A stretch of DNA of 64,000 nt from Chryseobacterium indicum (GTDB lineage Bacteria; Bacteroidota; Bacteroidia; Flavobacteriales; Weeksellaceae). The position numbers and the translations under genes are program-made. Shown piece by piece: positions 44,669 to 53,181 of the stretch. The stretch spans positions 1,302,001 through 1,366,000 of the forward strand of contig NZ_JACSGT010000001.1 in the NCBI RefSeq assembly GCF_021504595.1. Direction: 5' to 3'. A model generated the notes under the pieces. It ran no database searches. It was not told the origin of the DNA and saw only the letters and a list, made by a program, of their open reading frames with translations. Each line of letters begins with the position of its first letter. Position 1 is the stretch's first letter.

Positions 44669-45622
44669 TTATTTTACAGAATCTTTTACGAAATTTCCCC
44701 ATGAGATGTTTGGTTTTCCCGGAACATATTCTTTTGCTTTTTCGATCGCTAATTTTGCTGCGTGTTCTACGATCCATGCAAAATTTTCTTCTCCTACAGA
44801 ATTTTTGTCTGCATCCGGAGCCGGATTACAGAAGTCGATTGCATAAGGAATTCCGTCTCTTACTGCAAATTCTACTGTGTTGAAATCATAGCCAAGCGCT
44901 TCATTCATTTTGATGGTGTAGTCGTGAATTGTTTTTAATAATTTCTCCAGTTCTGCACCCTGCGTCTGATGCGTAGTTGCATATCTCAGATGGTGAGGAT
45001 TTCTCGGCTCATAAGGCATGATATGAACATATTTTTTGCCTAAACAGTATACTCTGTAGTAATCGTCAAAGATAATTTCTTCCTGAACCATCATAACCAA
45101 CTGCTCAGTTTCGCTTAATTTCGACCAAAGATCCTCCGGATTTTCCACACGGTATACATTTCTCCATCCGCCTCCGTCATGCGGCTTCATGTACGCAGGA
45201 AAACCTACATAATCGAAAATATGATCCCAGTCGTGAGGGAATTTCAGGTTTCTAAAAGAGGTTTCTGAGGTATTTGTCGGTCTTTCGTGAGAAGGAAGCA
45301 AAACTGTTTTCGGAAGCGGAATTCCCAGTTTCGTCATCAAAGCATTATTAAAAAACTTTTCGTCTGCGCTCCACCAGAAAGGATTGTTGATGACATACGT
45401 TCCGTTCAATGCTGCATTTTTCAGGTACGCTCTGTAAAAAGGCACATCCTGCGAAATTCTGTCGATAATTACAGCATATCCGTAATCTGCGCCCTGTTCA
45501 AGTTTATCGATATGTACAGGTTCTGCGATGATTTCTCCGCCTCCCAATTCGTTAACTTTATCAATAAACGCCCAAGGAAACGTATCTTCCATACCGAATA
45601 GAATTCCTACTTTTTTTGCCAT
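44669..45622 (-). CDS. ATP-grasp ligase (RimK-like), 317 aa
   Basis: The protein has the ATP-grasp layout. A Rossmann-like N-terminal part comes first (KVGILFGMEDTFP). The ATP-binding Lys is probably K146 in FPAYMKPHDGGGWRNVY, with the adenine region around VQEEIIFDDYYRVYCLG. Metal ligands fall in VEFAVRDGIPYAIDFCNPAPD (E251, D263, N266). This family forms amide or ester bonds via acyl-phosphates. The substrate is unknown. It is 27 bp upstream of the carboxylate-amine ligase and 45 bp after an esterase gene. Confidence 0.85.
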   Translation of the reverse strand: MAKKVGILFGMEDTFPWAFIDKVNELGGGEIIAEPVHIDKLEQGADYGYAVIIDRISQDVPFYRAYLKNAALNGTYVINNPFWWSADEKFFNNALMTKLGIPLPKTVLLPSHERPTNTSETSFRNLKFPHDWDHIFDYVGFPAYMKPHDGGGWRNVYRVENPEDLWSKLSETEQLVMMVQEEIIFDDYYRVYCLGKKYVHIMPYEPRNPHHLRYATTHQTQGAELEKLLKTIHDYTIKMNEALGYDFNTVEFAVRDGIPYAIDFCNPAPDADKNSVGEENFAWIVEHAAKLAIEKAKEYVPGKPNISWGNFVKDSVK

Positions 45623-45667
45623 AAATGTATTTTTTAATGTTGTATTTTAATGTTAATTTTTAAGTTT

Positions 45668-46381
45668 TTAAGAAAAGAATGCTCCGATAAAAGTTGGGAA
45701 AACCATTCTCCAGAGCGGCCAGTCGTGGTTGATCCACTTTCTTTCATCATACCAGAAATCAATGCCTTTGGAAGCTAAAATTTCTGCCATTTCCACGTTT
45801 TTATCTTTGCAGATATCCTGATCGGAAGTACTCAAAACAATATGCATATGTTTGTATTTCCATGCTTCATCATTTCTTACAAATTCGCGCGGACAGTTGA
45901 AATATACCAGCTCATCGGAATAGCCGTCCATAAAATTTCTGATGCTGAATGCTCCCGAAAGGCAGAACAGATGGGAAACTACGTCCGGAAAACGGAAAGC
46001 AAAATTAGCCGCATGATAACCTCCGAAACTGGCTCCCGCTACCGCAACGCGATGCGTTTTGTGCATTTTCTGAATGTAAGGAACAAATTCCTGAATCAGA
46101 AACTGAACATATTTTTCATAATTTTTAATCCTTTGCTGAGGGGAAATATTATTGTCATAAAAACTCCATCCGTCTATGGTCTGAACGTTGTACAGTTTTA
46201 CTTTTCCCTGTTCTATAAACCAGTTGATGCTTCCGTTAAGATGAAAATCATGGTTTTGGGTATATTGTCCCTGTGAAGTCGGAAACATGATGATCGGATA
46301 ACCGTAATGTCCTGTAACTTCCACTTTAAGACTTGTTCCTAATATGTGTGAATAATAATCTGTATGCTCTATCTGTGGCAT
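45668..46381 (-). CDS. Esterase D-like alpha/beta hydrolase, 237 aa
   Basis: The protein has the esterase (PF00756-type) fold with nucleophile S118 in AVAGASFGGYHAANF. The catalytic acid is probably in STSDQDICKD, and the late His is in KWINHDWPLWR. There is no signal peptide, so it acts in the cytoplasm. The position between two ATP-grasp genes suggests it trims or releases the product, or provides an acyl substrate. A second esterase-fold protein lies at 49312-50433. Confidence 0.85.
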   Translation of the reverse strand: MPQIEHTDYYSHILGTSLKVEVTGHYGYPIIMFPTSQGQYTQNHDFHLNGSINWFIEQGKVKLYNVQTIDGWSFYDNNISPQQRIKNYEKYVQFLIQEFVPYIQKMHKTHRVAVAGASFGGYHAANFAFRFPDVVSHLFCLSGAFSIRNFMDGYSDELVYFNCPREFVRNDEAWKYKHMHIVLSTSDQDICKDKNVEMAEILASKGIDFWYDERKWINHDWPLWRMVFPTFIGAFFS

Positions 46382-46540
46382 TTTTTTTCGTATTTGGGTT
46401 TAATCAGTAAATTGATAATAAGGTTTACCTTCCGTTCTCCTGATTTAATTGTATCTAAATTACTTCTTAAACCAGAACCTTCGTGTAAACTTAATTTTAT
46501 AAAATCAATAATTTCTTTGATGTTAATTTCTCTGTTCAAA

Positions 46541-47752
46541 TTATGACATGGGTTTGTCTTTCGGCGGAAGAATATTCAGTAATTCAGCATGAATTTTTTC
46601 TGCTGCCGTGTCTAATCTTTCCTGTACGACTACCGAGTCTTTTGATTTGTAAACGATTCCGACATGATAATCAATAGGCAGGAATTTTACAGCCTCCTCA
46701 CATTCAAACTGATTGTAATCCGGCTCTTTGTCTTTAATTAAAGCGACAATAAGTCCAGAATAATATCCTGTAGGCTTAGAAACCTCATAGTTTTTTCCTC
46801 TTAATAAAGCATCTTCAATTTTCGCCCATTCTCTCCAGATATTGATGCTGCTCGATGCTTCTACAAGATCCGGAATATGCGCTCCTCCCACTCTTGATGA
46901 AGTTTCAAGGAAATAATATTTGCCGTCGTCTTTGCTGCGGATAAATTCTGTGTGAGTCGCTCCGTTGATTAATCCGAAATTGGATAAAACTTTCGAATTG
47001 ACCTCTTCAAGAGCCTTAAATTCATCAGAATATCTTCCGAGCGTTTTTGTTCTGAAAACACCTCCTTCATGGGAAACCTGCATCGGCGGCGCCAAATATT
47101 TTGAGGCGGAAGTGAAAACAATTTCTTTATTAAAAGTAAGACTGTCTACATGATAAACATCTCCCGGTTTAAAGCTTTCCAGAAGGAATAAGTGACGCTC
47201 TTCCCCAAGATTATTCAAAGCTTCCCAAAGCTCTTCTTTGGAAGACAGCTTTTTGATTCCCGAAGCTGAAGCTTCAGAACGAGGTTTTAAAACCCACGGT
47301 GCAGGAACATCATCAATAAAACGATTAACCTCATCATTATTAAAAACTGCCGTAAACTCAGGAACATTAATTCCGGAATCCTTTGCTTTCTGTCGCATGG
47401 CAAGTTTATCCCTGAAATAGCGGTGCGTAGTCTGTCCCATCCCCGGAATTCTGAATGTTTCGCGGATAAGCGCAGCCTTTTCAACATCGTAATCGTCCAG
47501 AGCAATAACGGCGTGTACTTTTCTGGTCTGCATGAGATGGGAAAATCCCTGAACGAGATGATCCAGATTCCAGACAGAAGGCTTTACTTCAGGCATATAA
47601 AATACCTCATCAATGGCATGCCACGGCCAGTTTTTTTCTTTAAGATTTTCGGATGTTACTAAAATAATTTTATTACCGAGTTTTTTCATTTCATCCATGA
47701 AATCATAACCCTTGTAATAGCACGAAATACATACTATTGTTTTCTCCTCCAT
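46541..47752 (-). CDS. ATP-grasp ligase (carbamoyl-phosphate-synthase-like), 403 aa
   Basis: This is a complete ATP-grasp protein. The N-terminal Rossmann-like part (TIVCISCYYKGYDFMDEM) is followed by ALDDYDVEKAALI. The ATP-binding Lys is K156 in PWVLKPRSEASASGIKKL. LFLLESFKPGDVYHVDSL binds adenine, and E269 and E283 with R287 lie in the metal and substrate region (THTEF and FLETSSRVGG). It resembles L-amino-acid ligases and biotin-carboxylase-type ATP-grasp enzymes. A candidate minus-strand TATTTTTG -7 box lies 30 bp upstream (47782-47789). The substrate is unknown. Confidence 0.85.
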   Translation of the reverse strand: MEEKTIVCISCYYKGYDFMDEMKKLGNKIILVTSENLKEKNWPWHAIDEVFYMPEVKPSVWNLDHLVQGFSHLMQTRKVHAVIALDDYDVEKAALIRETFRIPGMGQTTHRYFRDKLAMRQKAKDSGINVPEFTAVFNNDEVNRFIDDVPAPWVLKPRSEASASGIKKLSSKEELWEALNNLGEERHLFLLESFKPGDVYHVDSLTFNKEIVFTSASKYLAPPMQVSHEGGVFRTKTLGRYSDEFKALEEVNSKVLSNFGLINGATHTEFIRSKDDGKYYFLETSSRVGGAHIPDLVEASSSINIWREWAKIEDALLRGKNYEVSKPTGYYSGLIVALIKDKEPDYNQFECEEAVKFLPIDYHVGIVYKSKDSVVVQERLDTAAEKIHAELLNILPPKDKPMS

Positions 47753-47892
47753 ACAATGTTTTTTAATTTTTGATGAACTTTCAAAAATAAAAACGTTTTT
47801 TTATTAATTATTTAATGTTAAAAATTAAAATATTGTGCGCTTTTGAAAATTCTATTTCAATTATACAGAGAATTTTTGTAATAAACTAATTT

Positions 47893-49308
47893 TTAGTGAT
47901 AATTTTCGATTAAATCGGCTAATAATTGCACTCCAAATCCGGTTGCAGCCTTTTCTTTGGCATATCCCACATTTCCGAATGCCACTCCGGCAATATCAAG
48001 ATGTGCCCATTTAGGATGGTTTTCAATAAACTGTTCTAAAAATTTAGCCGCAATAATGCAATCTCCGATAGGTTTCATCGAAATATTCTTAATGTCTGCC
48101 ACATCCGACTGAATATCATCTTTCCAGACATCCCAAAGCGGTAAATTCCAAAGTCTCTGATTGGTTTTATCGCCGGTTTTTATCAAAAGATTTTTCAATT
48201 CTTCATTGTTGGAAAACAGAGCCCCGCAAGTGTCGCCAAACATTCTTACAGAACTTCCGGTAAGTGTGGCAAGATCGATCAGAAAATCTGTTTTGAAGTT
48301 TTTCGCCATATAAGAAAGTCCGTCGGCAAGAATCATTCTGCCTTCTGCATCGGTATTAAGAACCTCAATTGTTTTTCCGTTGTAAGCCGTAATTACGTCA
48401 CTCGGAAGAAAAGCATTTTCAGAAATAGCATTGTCGGTAATAGGTAAAATAGCAACTATATTAACCGGAAGCTGCATTTCTGCGGCATAAATCAGTGTTC
48501 CCAAAACGGCTGTTGCACCGCCCATATCCGATTTCATATAATGCATATTGTCGGGATTTTTCAGAGAAATTCCGCCCGTATCAAACAATACACATTTTCC
48601 GACCAAGCCAAAAGTGACTGCATTTTTAACATTGGTTTTGTATTCAATAATGGTAAACGCTGCATCATAAGCACTCCCCTGATTAACGGAAAGATAAGCT
48701 CCCAAACCAAGTTCTTCACACTTTTTCCTGTTAAAAGAAGTGTATTTTAAATCGTATTTTTTGGCTAGATTTTTTAAATATAAACTGAAAGTATCAGGTT
48801 TCTTGAGATTGGCGGGTTTGTTCAGCCATTCCTGACAGGCGGTTTGTCCGTTGCTCAGTGCCTCGGCTTTTTTACTGATGGTATCTAATTTTTTCTGGCT
48901 TAAATTTTCAAAATGAAGCTCAAATTTAGCATTCCAGAACGCATGCGTTTTTTCGAAAGGATAATTGTAGGTCCCTAGTAATAAACCTTTTGCAAATTCT
49001 TCAAATTGCTTCTCATTGATACAGTCTGCCACAACTAATGTGGGAACAGGCTGTACTTTCCCTTTCTGCGTCTGGGAAAATTTAACAGCAACCTGCTGAA
49101 TTTCAAAATTCTGCAAAGTAGATTTTCCTAGGCCTATAAAATAAGTAATTCCTTCTTCATGGGCATTCACGAAAACTTCATGTTTTTTACCTGTAAAGAA
49201 AGTTGAAATGTTTTTATTGAAATTTTTGCTGGTTTTCGTCCATTCTTCTTCTGTGAAAAGATGAAAAACCTGCGTATAATTTTTATTTTTTTTGTTGATT
49301 AATTTCAT
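47893..49308 (-). CDS. M17 leucyl aminopeptidase family protein
   Basis: The 471-residue protein is a two-zinc aminopeptidase. The metal and catalytic residues are in GKCVLFDTGGISLK, MKSDMGGATAV and the M17 signature NTDAEGRMILAD. DLATLTGSS is also conserved. It removes N-terminal residues from peptides and, in some relatives, Cys-Gly. It is only 3 bp from the CBM48/esterase gene upstream, so the two are one transcript, and it lies 140 bp before the 403-residue ATP-grasp gene. Its proximity suggests turnover or processing of a peptide product, but it could be simple housekeeping. Confidence 0.92.
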   Translation of the reverse strand: MKLINKKNKNYTQVFHLFTEEEWTKTSKNFNKNISTFFTGKKHEVFVNAHEEGITYFIGLGKSTLQNFEIQQVAVKFSQTQKGKVQPVPTLVVADCINEKQFEEFAKGLLLGTYNYPFEKTHAFWNAKFELHFENLSQKKLDTISKKAEALSNGQTACQEWLNKPANLKKPDTFSLYLKNLAKKYDLKYTSFNRKKCEELGLGAYLSVNQGSAYDAAFTIIEYKTNVKNAVTFGLVGKCVLFDTGGISLKNPDNMHYMKSDMGGATAVLGTLIYAAEMQLPVNIVAILPITDNAISENAFLPSDVITAYNGKTIEVLNTDAEGRMILADGLSYMAKNFKTDFLIDLATLTGSSVRMFGDTCGALFSNNEELKNLLIKTGDKTNQRLWNLPLWDVWKDDIQSDVADIKNISMKPIGDCIIAAKFLEQFIENHPKWAHLDIAGVAFGNVGYAKEKAATGFGVQLLADLIENYH

Positions 49309-49311
49309 AAT

Positions 49312-50433
49312 TTAATTTTTAATGCTTTCCTGCTGTGGTTTTACTTCCACTGGATTTTGTGTGTTGTTATAATAAAGCCATTCAATCGCTCTCGGGAATT
49401 CCTGCGACCAGTAAAATTCGCTGTGTGTACCTTCCGGATTGATGCTTGTTCTGAATTCAAAATCGAATAGGTTTTTCTTTTCCCAGCGTTTTAAATATTC
49501 TTCAAAAATATGGATTCTCTTTACCATTTTTGAGCCTTCCTGACCGCCTCCGTAAAGATAGATTTTCGTTTTAAAAGGAACCCTGAAATTCATCATCGGG
49601 AAATTATTGTTCGGTTCTACCCAAAGTGAAGGCGAAAATATCAACAGTTTGGAGTAGACTTCAGGATAAAGAAATCCGCTGTAAATACTGATCAGCGCGC
49701 CGAGAGAGCTTCCTCCGATTCCTGTATTGTCGCGGTCTTTTTTTGTACGGTAAGTCTGGTCGACATAAGGTTTCAAAGTATCTGTAATGAAGCGGATGTA
49801 TTTTTTACCTTCCGATCCGTTCGCTACATTGTCGTTATCAAAAATATATTCTTTAATCCTTTCTTCGCTCCCGTGTTCTACTGCAATGATGATGACATCT
49901 CCACGACCGTATTCTGAAAGAATGGAAAGTTTCTTATCGATTTCCCAGTTTCCGTAGCCGCTTCCTTCATTAAATAAATTCTGTGCATCCTGAAGATACA
50001 GAACAGGATATTTTTTGTCGGAAACATAATAATCATAGGGTAGAAGTGCCCAGATTTTTCTGTAGCGGTCTAGCTGCGGAATGTAGAATTCCTCCGAAAT
50101 AATTTCTGCAATCGGAAAATATTCATCCTTGAAAGGTCCCCAGTTGAATCTCCATTTCTCAACAATATCCGATGTTTTTCCTGCTGCTTTTGAAGCTTTT
50201 TTATTAGGAGTAATGCTTCCGTACTTGTCGAGTTCTACATTTTCCCAGCCACCCTTGGTAAATTTGTATTCAATAACATCCGGCAAAAGCTGATCGTCGA
50301 TTTCGATAAAATAATTTTGAGAGTCTTTTTGGATCAGTTGAAAGTTGTAGTCTTTCGGATTCCAATTGTTAAAATTTCCTGTGATGTAAACCGTTCGTTC
50401 ATCACTTTCTGCTGTGTAAAGTTCAAACTTCAT
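49312..50433 (-). CDS. Alpha/beta hydrolase with N-terminal CBM48-like domain
   Basis: The 373-residue protein begins with a glycogen-binding-like domain (VYITGNFNNWNPKDYNFQLI, about 10-80), similar to the E-set/CBM48 module of glgB. An esterase D-type hydrolase follows (about 120-350), with LYLQDAQNLF, the nucleophile in GIGGSSLGALISIYSG and the late His in EGTHSEFYWS. It has no signal peptide. It is divergent from glgB, 212 bp apart, so it may act on a glycogen-related polymer or on an ester. It is co-transcribed with the M17 aminopeptidase. Confidence 0.85.
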   Translation of the reverse strand: MKFELYTAESDERTVYITGNFNNWNPKDYNFQLIQKDSQNYFIEIDDQLLPDVIEYKFTKGGWENVELDKYGSITPNKKASKAAGKTSDIVEKWRFNWGPFKDEYFPIAEIISEEFYIPQLDRYRKIWALLPYDYYVSDKKYPVLYLQDAQNLFNEGSGYGNWEIDKKLSILSEYGRGDVIIIAVEHGSEERIKEYIFDNDNVANGSEGKKYIRFITDTLKPYVDQTYRTKKDRDNTGIGGSSLGALISIYSGFLYPEVYSKLLIFSPSLWVEPNNNFPMMNFRVPFKTKIYLYGGGQEGSKMVKRIHIFEEYLKRWEKKNLFDFEFRTSINPEGTHSEFYWSQEFPRAIEWLYYNNTQNPVEVKPQQESIKN

Positions 50434-50524
50434 CCGTGTTTTTAGTAAAATTAAAGCATAAATTTATAAAAAATCTTTTTAAGACAAATCATTTTAAAAC
50501 GATAAACACTGAATAAAAAAGCGG

Positions 50525-50532
50525 TATATTTG
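50525..50532 (+). promoter_or_regulatory. -7 box upstream of glgB
   Basis: TATATTTG matches TAnnTTTG, about 115 bp before the glgB start. This implies a leader of about 110 nt that includes a TTTAACATAATAA motif at 50556-50568. Confidence 0.4.
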
Positions 50533-50555
50533 ATAGAAACAAGTACTGCAAAGAG

Positions 50556-50568
50556 TTTAACATAATAA
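50556..50568 (+). promoter_or_regulatory. TTTAACATAATAA motif, copy 3 (upstream of glgB)
   Basis: Identical 13-mers lie at 10742-10754 and 32006-32018. This one is 78-81 bp before the glgB start, within the divergent promoter region. Confidence 0.35.
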
Positions 50569-50645
50569 TTTATTCAAAATTTATTAATGATTATTGCAGA
50601 TATTTTTTGTAGTTTCAAGAAAAATATAAAAATTAAATCAAAACC

Positions 50646-52601
50646 GTGATGAATTCGGTTAAAACATACACTCTTTTTACGGATCATGATGTTTATCTTT
50701 TCAAAGAAGGTAAGCATTATAAGCTGTATGATAAATTCGGCGCACATTCCGCTGAAAAAGATGGAGTAAAAGGAGTTTATTTCTCAGTCTGGGCTCCCAA
50801 TGCCAAAAAAGTTTCGGTAATCGGAAATTTCAACAACTGGAACCATAAAGACCACATCCTGTTTCCGAGATGGGACGAATCCGGAATCTGGGAAGGCTTT
50901 ATTGCAGGTTTAACATGGGGAACTTTGTATAAATATGCTATAGAAACGCCGCGCGGAGAAATTTTAGAAAAAAGTGATCCTTACGCTTTAAGCTGGGAAC
51001 AGAATATTCAGGCTGCCTCATTGGTTTCCACCACTTGGTATGAATGGAAAGATAAAGACTGGCTGGAAAACCGCTGGAAAAAAAATACGTTAAATGCTCC
51101 ATTGTCGGTGTATGAACTTCATCTGGGATCCTGGGTAAGAGAAGGAAATGATCCGAAAAAGTTTCTGAATTACCGCGATATCGGGAAAAAACTCGTTCCT
51201 TATATTAAAGAAATGGGCTTTACCCACGTAGAATTTATGCCGGTGATGGAATATCCTTACGATCCGAGTTGGGGATATCAGATTACAGGATTTTATGCAG
51301 CGACTTCACGTTTCGGTTCTCCGCAGGATTTGATGTCTCTAATTGATGAGCTTCATCAGAACGGAATCGGCGTGATTTTAGACTGGGTTCCTTCACATTT
51401 TCCGGGTGATGCAAACGGTTTGCACAGATTCGACGGTTCTTATTTGTACGAACATGAAGATCCCAGAAAAGGCTTTCATCCCGACTGGAAATCATATATT
51501 TTCAATTATGGAAGAAATGAAGTGAAATCTTTTCTGATTTCGAATGCCATGTTTTGGCTGGAACGCTATCATGCAGACGGATTGCGTGTAGATGCAGTAA
51601 CCTCGATGCTTCACCTCGACTATTCCCGAAATGAAGGAGAATGGGAACCGAATATTTACGGAGGAAATGTAAATCTCGAAGCGAAAGCATTTTTGCAGGA
51701 TTTCAATACCGCAGTTTATAAAGAGTTCGGAGACAATATCATTACCATTGCAGAAGAAAGTTCAGATTTTCCTATGCTTACAAAGCCTGTTCATGACGGC
51801 GGAGTAGGATTTGGAATGAAATGGATGATGGGATGGATGCACGATACGCTGGATTATTTTAAAGAAGAACACGAAAACAGAAAGTTTCATCACCATAAAT
51901 TAACTTTCGCTTCCATGTATATGTATAATGAAAATTACATGATGCCTTTGTCGCATGACGAAGTGGTACACGGAAAAGCGAGTCTCATCTATAAAATGAA
52001 AGGCGATGAATGGCAGAAATTTGCCAATCTTCGCGCTTTGTATATATATATGTTTACGCATCCCGGAGCAAAACTACTTTTTATGGGCGATGAATTCGGG
52101 CAGACCAGCGAATGGAATTTTAAGCAGAGTCTGGATTGGTATTTGCTGGAATATCCTGTTCATAAAGGTTTGCAGACCTTGGTGAAAGATCTTAACCATC
52201 TTTACAGATATGAAACGGCTTTCTATGAAAATCAGTTCAGCAGAGATGGTTTTGAGTGGGTGGAAGCAGATGATCTTGAGAATTCCGTGTATGTCTATTT
52301 GAGGAAAGGAAAGAAAAAAGATGATGTTTTTATGGTGATTCTCAACCTGAAACCGGAAGTTCTGGATTATAAAATAGGCGTAAATGCAGGAAGTCACTGG
52401 GAAATTATTTTTAACTCTGATGATGAACGGTATTCGGGAAGCGGTTATAAGCCTGAAATTTTCAGTGAACAGTTTGAGGAATATATGAATCACCAGAAAT
52501 CGATCAGCGTAAGTCTGCCGCCGCTTTCAGGGATTATTTTAAAAAGAAAAGATAAAAAGTATAATAAGCATAACAGAATCAAACAACATAAAAAGCAATG
52601 A
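50646..52601 (+). CDS. glgB: 1,4-alpha-glucan branching enzyme
   Basis: The 651-residue GH13 enzyme makes alpha-1,6 branches in glycogen. The N-terminal CBM48 has VYFSVWAPNAKKVSVIGNFNNW. The GH13 catalytic residues are D316 (nucleophile, GLRVDAVTSML), E370 (acid/base, TIAEESSDF) and D438 (LSHDEVVHGK). A beta-sandwich tail follows. The start may be Met1 or Met2. The stop overlaps the next gene by 4 bp. It leads the glgB-x-glgA-y-glgC operon. Confidence 0.96.
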   Translation: MMNSVKTYTLFTDHDVYLFKEGKHYKLYDKFGAHSAEKDGVKGVYFSVWAPNAKKVSVIGNFNNWNHKDHILFPRWDESGIWEGFIAGLTWGTLYKYAIETPRGEILEKSDPYALSWEQNIQAASLVSTTWYEWKDKDWLENRWKKNTLNAPLSVYELHLGSWVREGNDPKKFLNYRDIGKKLVPYIKEMGFTHVEFMPVMEYPYDPSWGYQITGFYAATSRFGSPQDLMSLIDELHQNGIGVILDWVPSHFPGDANGLHRFDGSYLYEHEDPRKGFHPDWKSYIFNYGRNEVKSFLISNAMFWLERYHADGLRVDAVTSMLHLDYSRNEGEWEPNIYGGNVNLEAKAFLQDFNTAVYKEFGDNIITIAEESSDFPMLTKPVHDGGVGFGMKWMMGWMHDTLDYFKEEHENRKFHHHKLTFASMYMYNENYMMPLSHDEVVHGKASLIYKMKGDEWQKFANLRALYIYMFTHPGAKLLFMGDEFGQTSEWNFKQSLDWYLLEYPVHKGLQTLVKDLNHLYRYETAFYENQFSRDGFEWVEADDLENSVYVYLRKGKKKDDVFMVILNLKPEVLDYKIGVNAGSHWEIIFNSDDERYSGSGYKPEIFSEQFEEYMNHQKSISVSLPPLSGIILKRKDKKYNKHNRIKQHKKQ

Positions 52602-53152
52602 TTCAGTTACTAGAAATTTTAGGAAAAGACTATGAAAGTCTCAAGGATATAATTACAAGGACAGATTTCGACAGTGAAACTCTGGAGTCGTTTTCGAAAG
52701 CCGGAATTAATGCTCCTGTTAGTAAGGTGAAGCTTAATCAGGATTTATATTTTTTTAATTTTAAAATTGAAAAATATAAAATAGTTTTTTTGAGAAACAA
52801 GATTTGTCAGATTGATTTTGTCGGAGATAAAAATAAAACTCTGGAAATCATAGATGTTCTCAGAACAATAAAGGAATTTGAGTTTAGGTTTATCACCAAA
52901 CAGCAGGTTGAAGAGACGGAATGGGAAATAATGGATGACAATACAGAAGAGAAGGGTTTCACGGAATTCAAAAGAAAGCGTTTTGAATTTGATCCTTCCT
53001 CTCAATTTGACAGAAATAATATTGATAAATATGGCGTTATGGGTTTTCGATCAGACAAAGTGAACATTATTATTAAAGAAGAATTCGTAGAAAGCAGATC
53101 TTTTTTTGTATTTGAGATTTATAAAATCCCGAATATTGAAGATTTTAATTAA
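52598..53152 (+). CDS. Hypothetical protein embedded in the glycogen operon, 184 aa
   Basis: The start ATG overlaps the glgB stop (ATGA), so it is translationally coupled. The protein is cytoplasmic, rich in Lys, Glu and Phe, with a beta-strand-rich C-terminal part (FEFDPSSQFDRNNIDKYGVMGFRSDKVNIIIKEEF). I do not recognise a family. Its tight fit between glgB and glgA (29 bp before glgA) makes an accessory role in glycogen metabolism possible, but many such small genes ride in operons without a functional link. Confidence 0.55.
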   Translation: MIQLLEILGKDYESLKDIITRTDFDSETLESFSKAGINAPVSKVKLNQDLYFFNFKIEKYKIVFLRNKICQIDFVGDKNKTLEIIDVLRTIKEFEFRFITKQQVEETEWEIMDDNTEEKGFTEFKRKRFEFDPSSQFDRNNIDKYGVMGFRSDKVNIIIKEEFVESRSFFVFEIYKIPNIEDFN

Positions 53153-53181
53153 GATATAAATAATAAACGAGAGAGAAAAAA

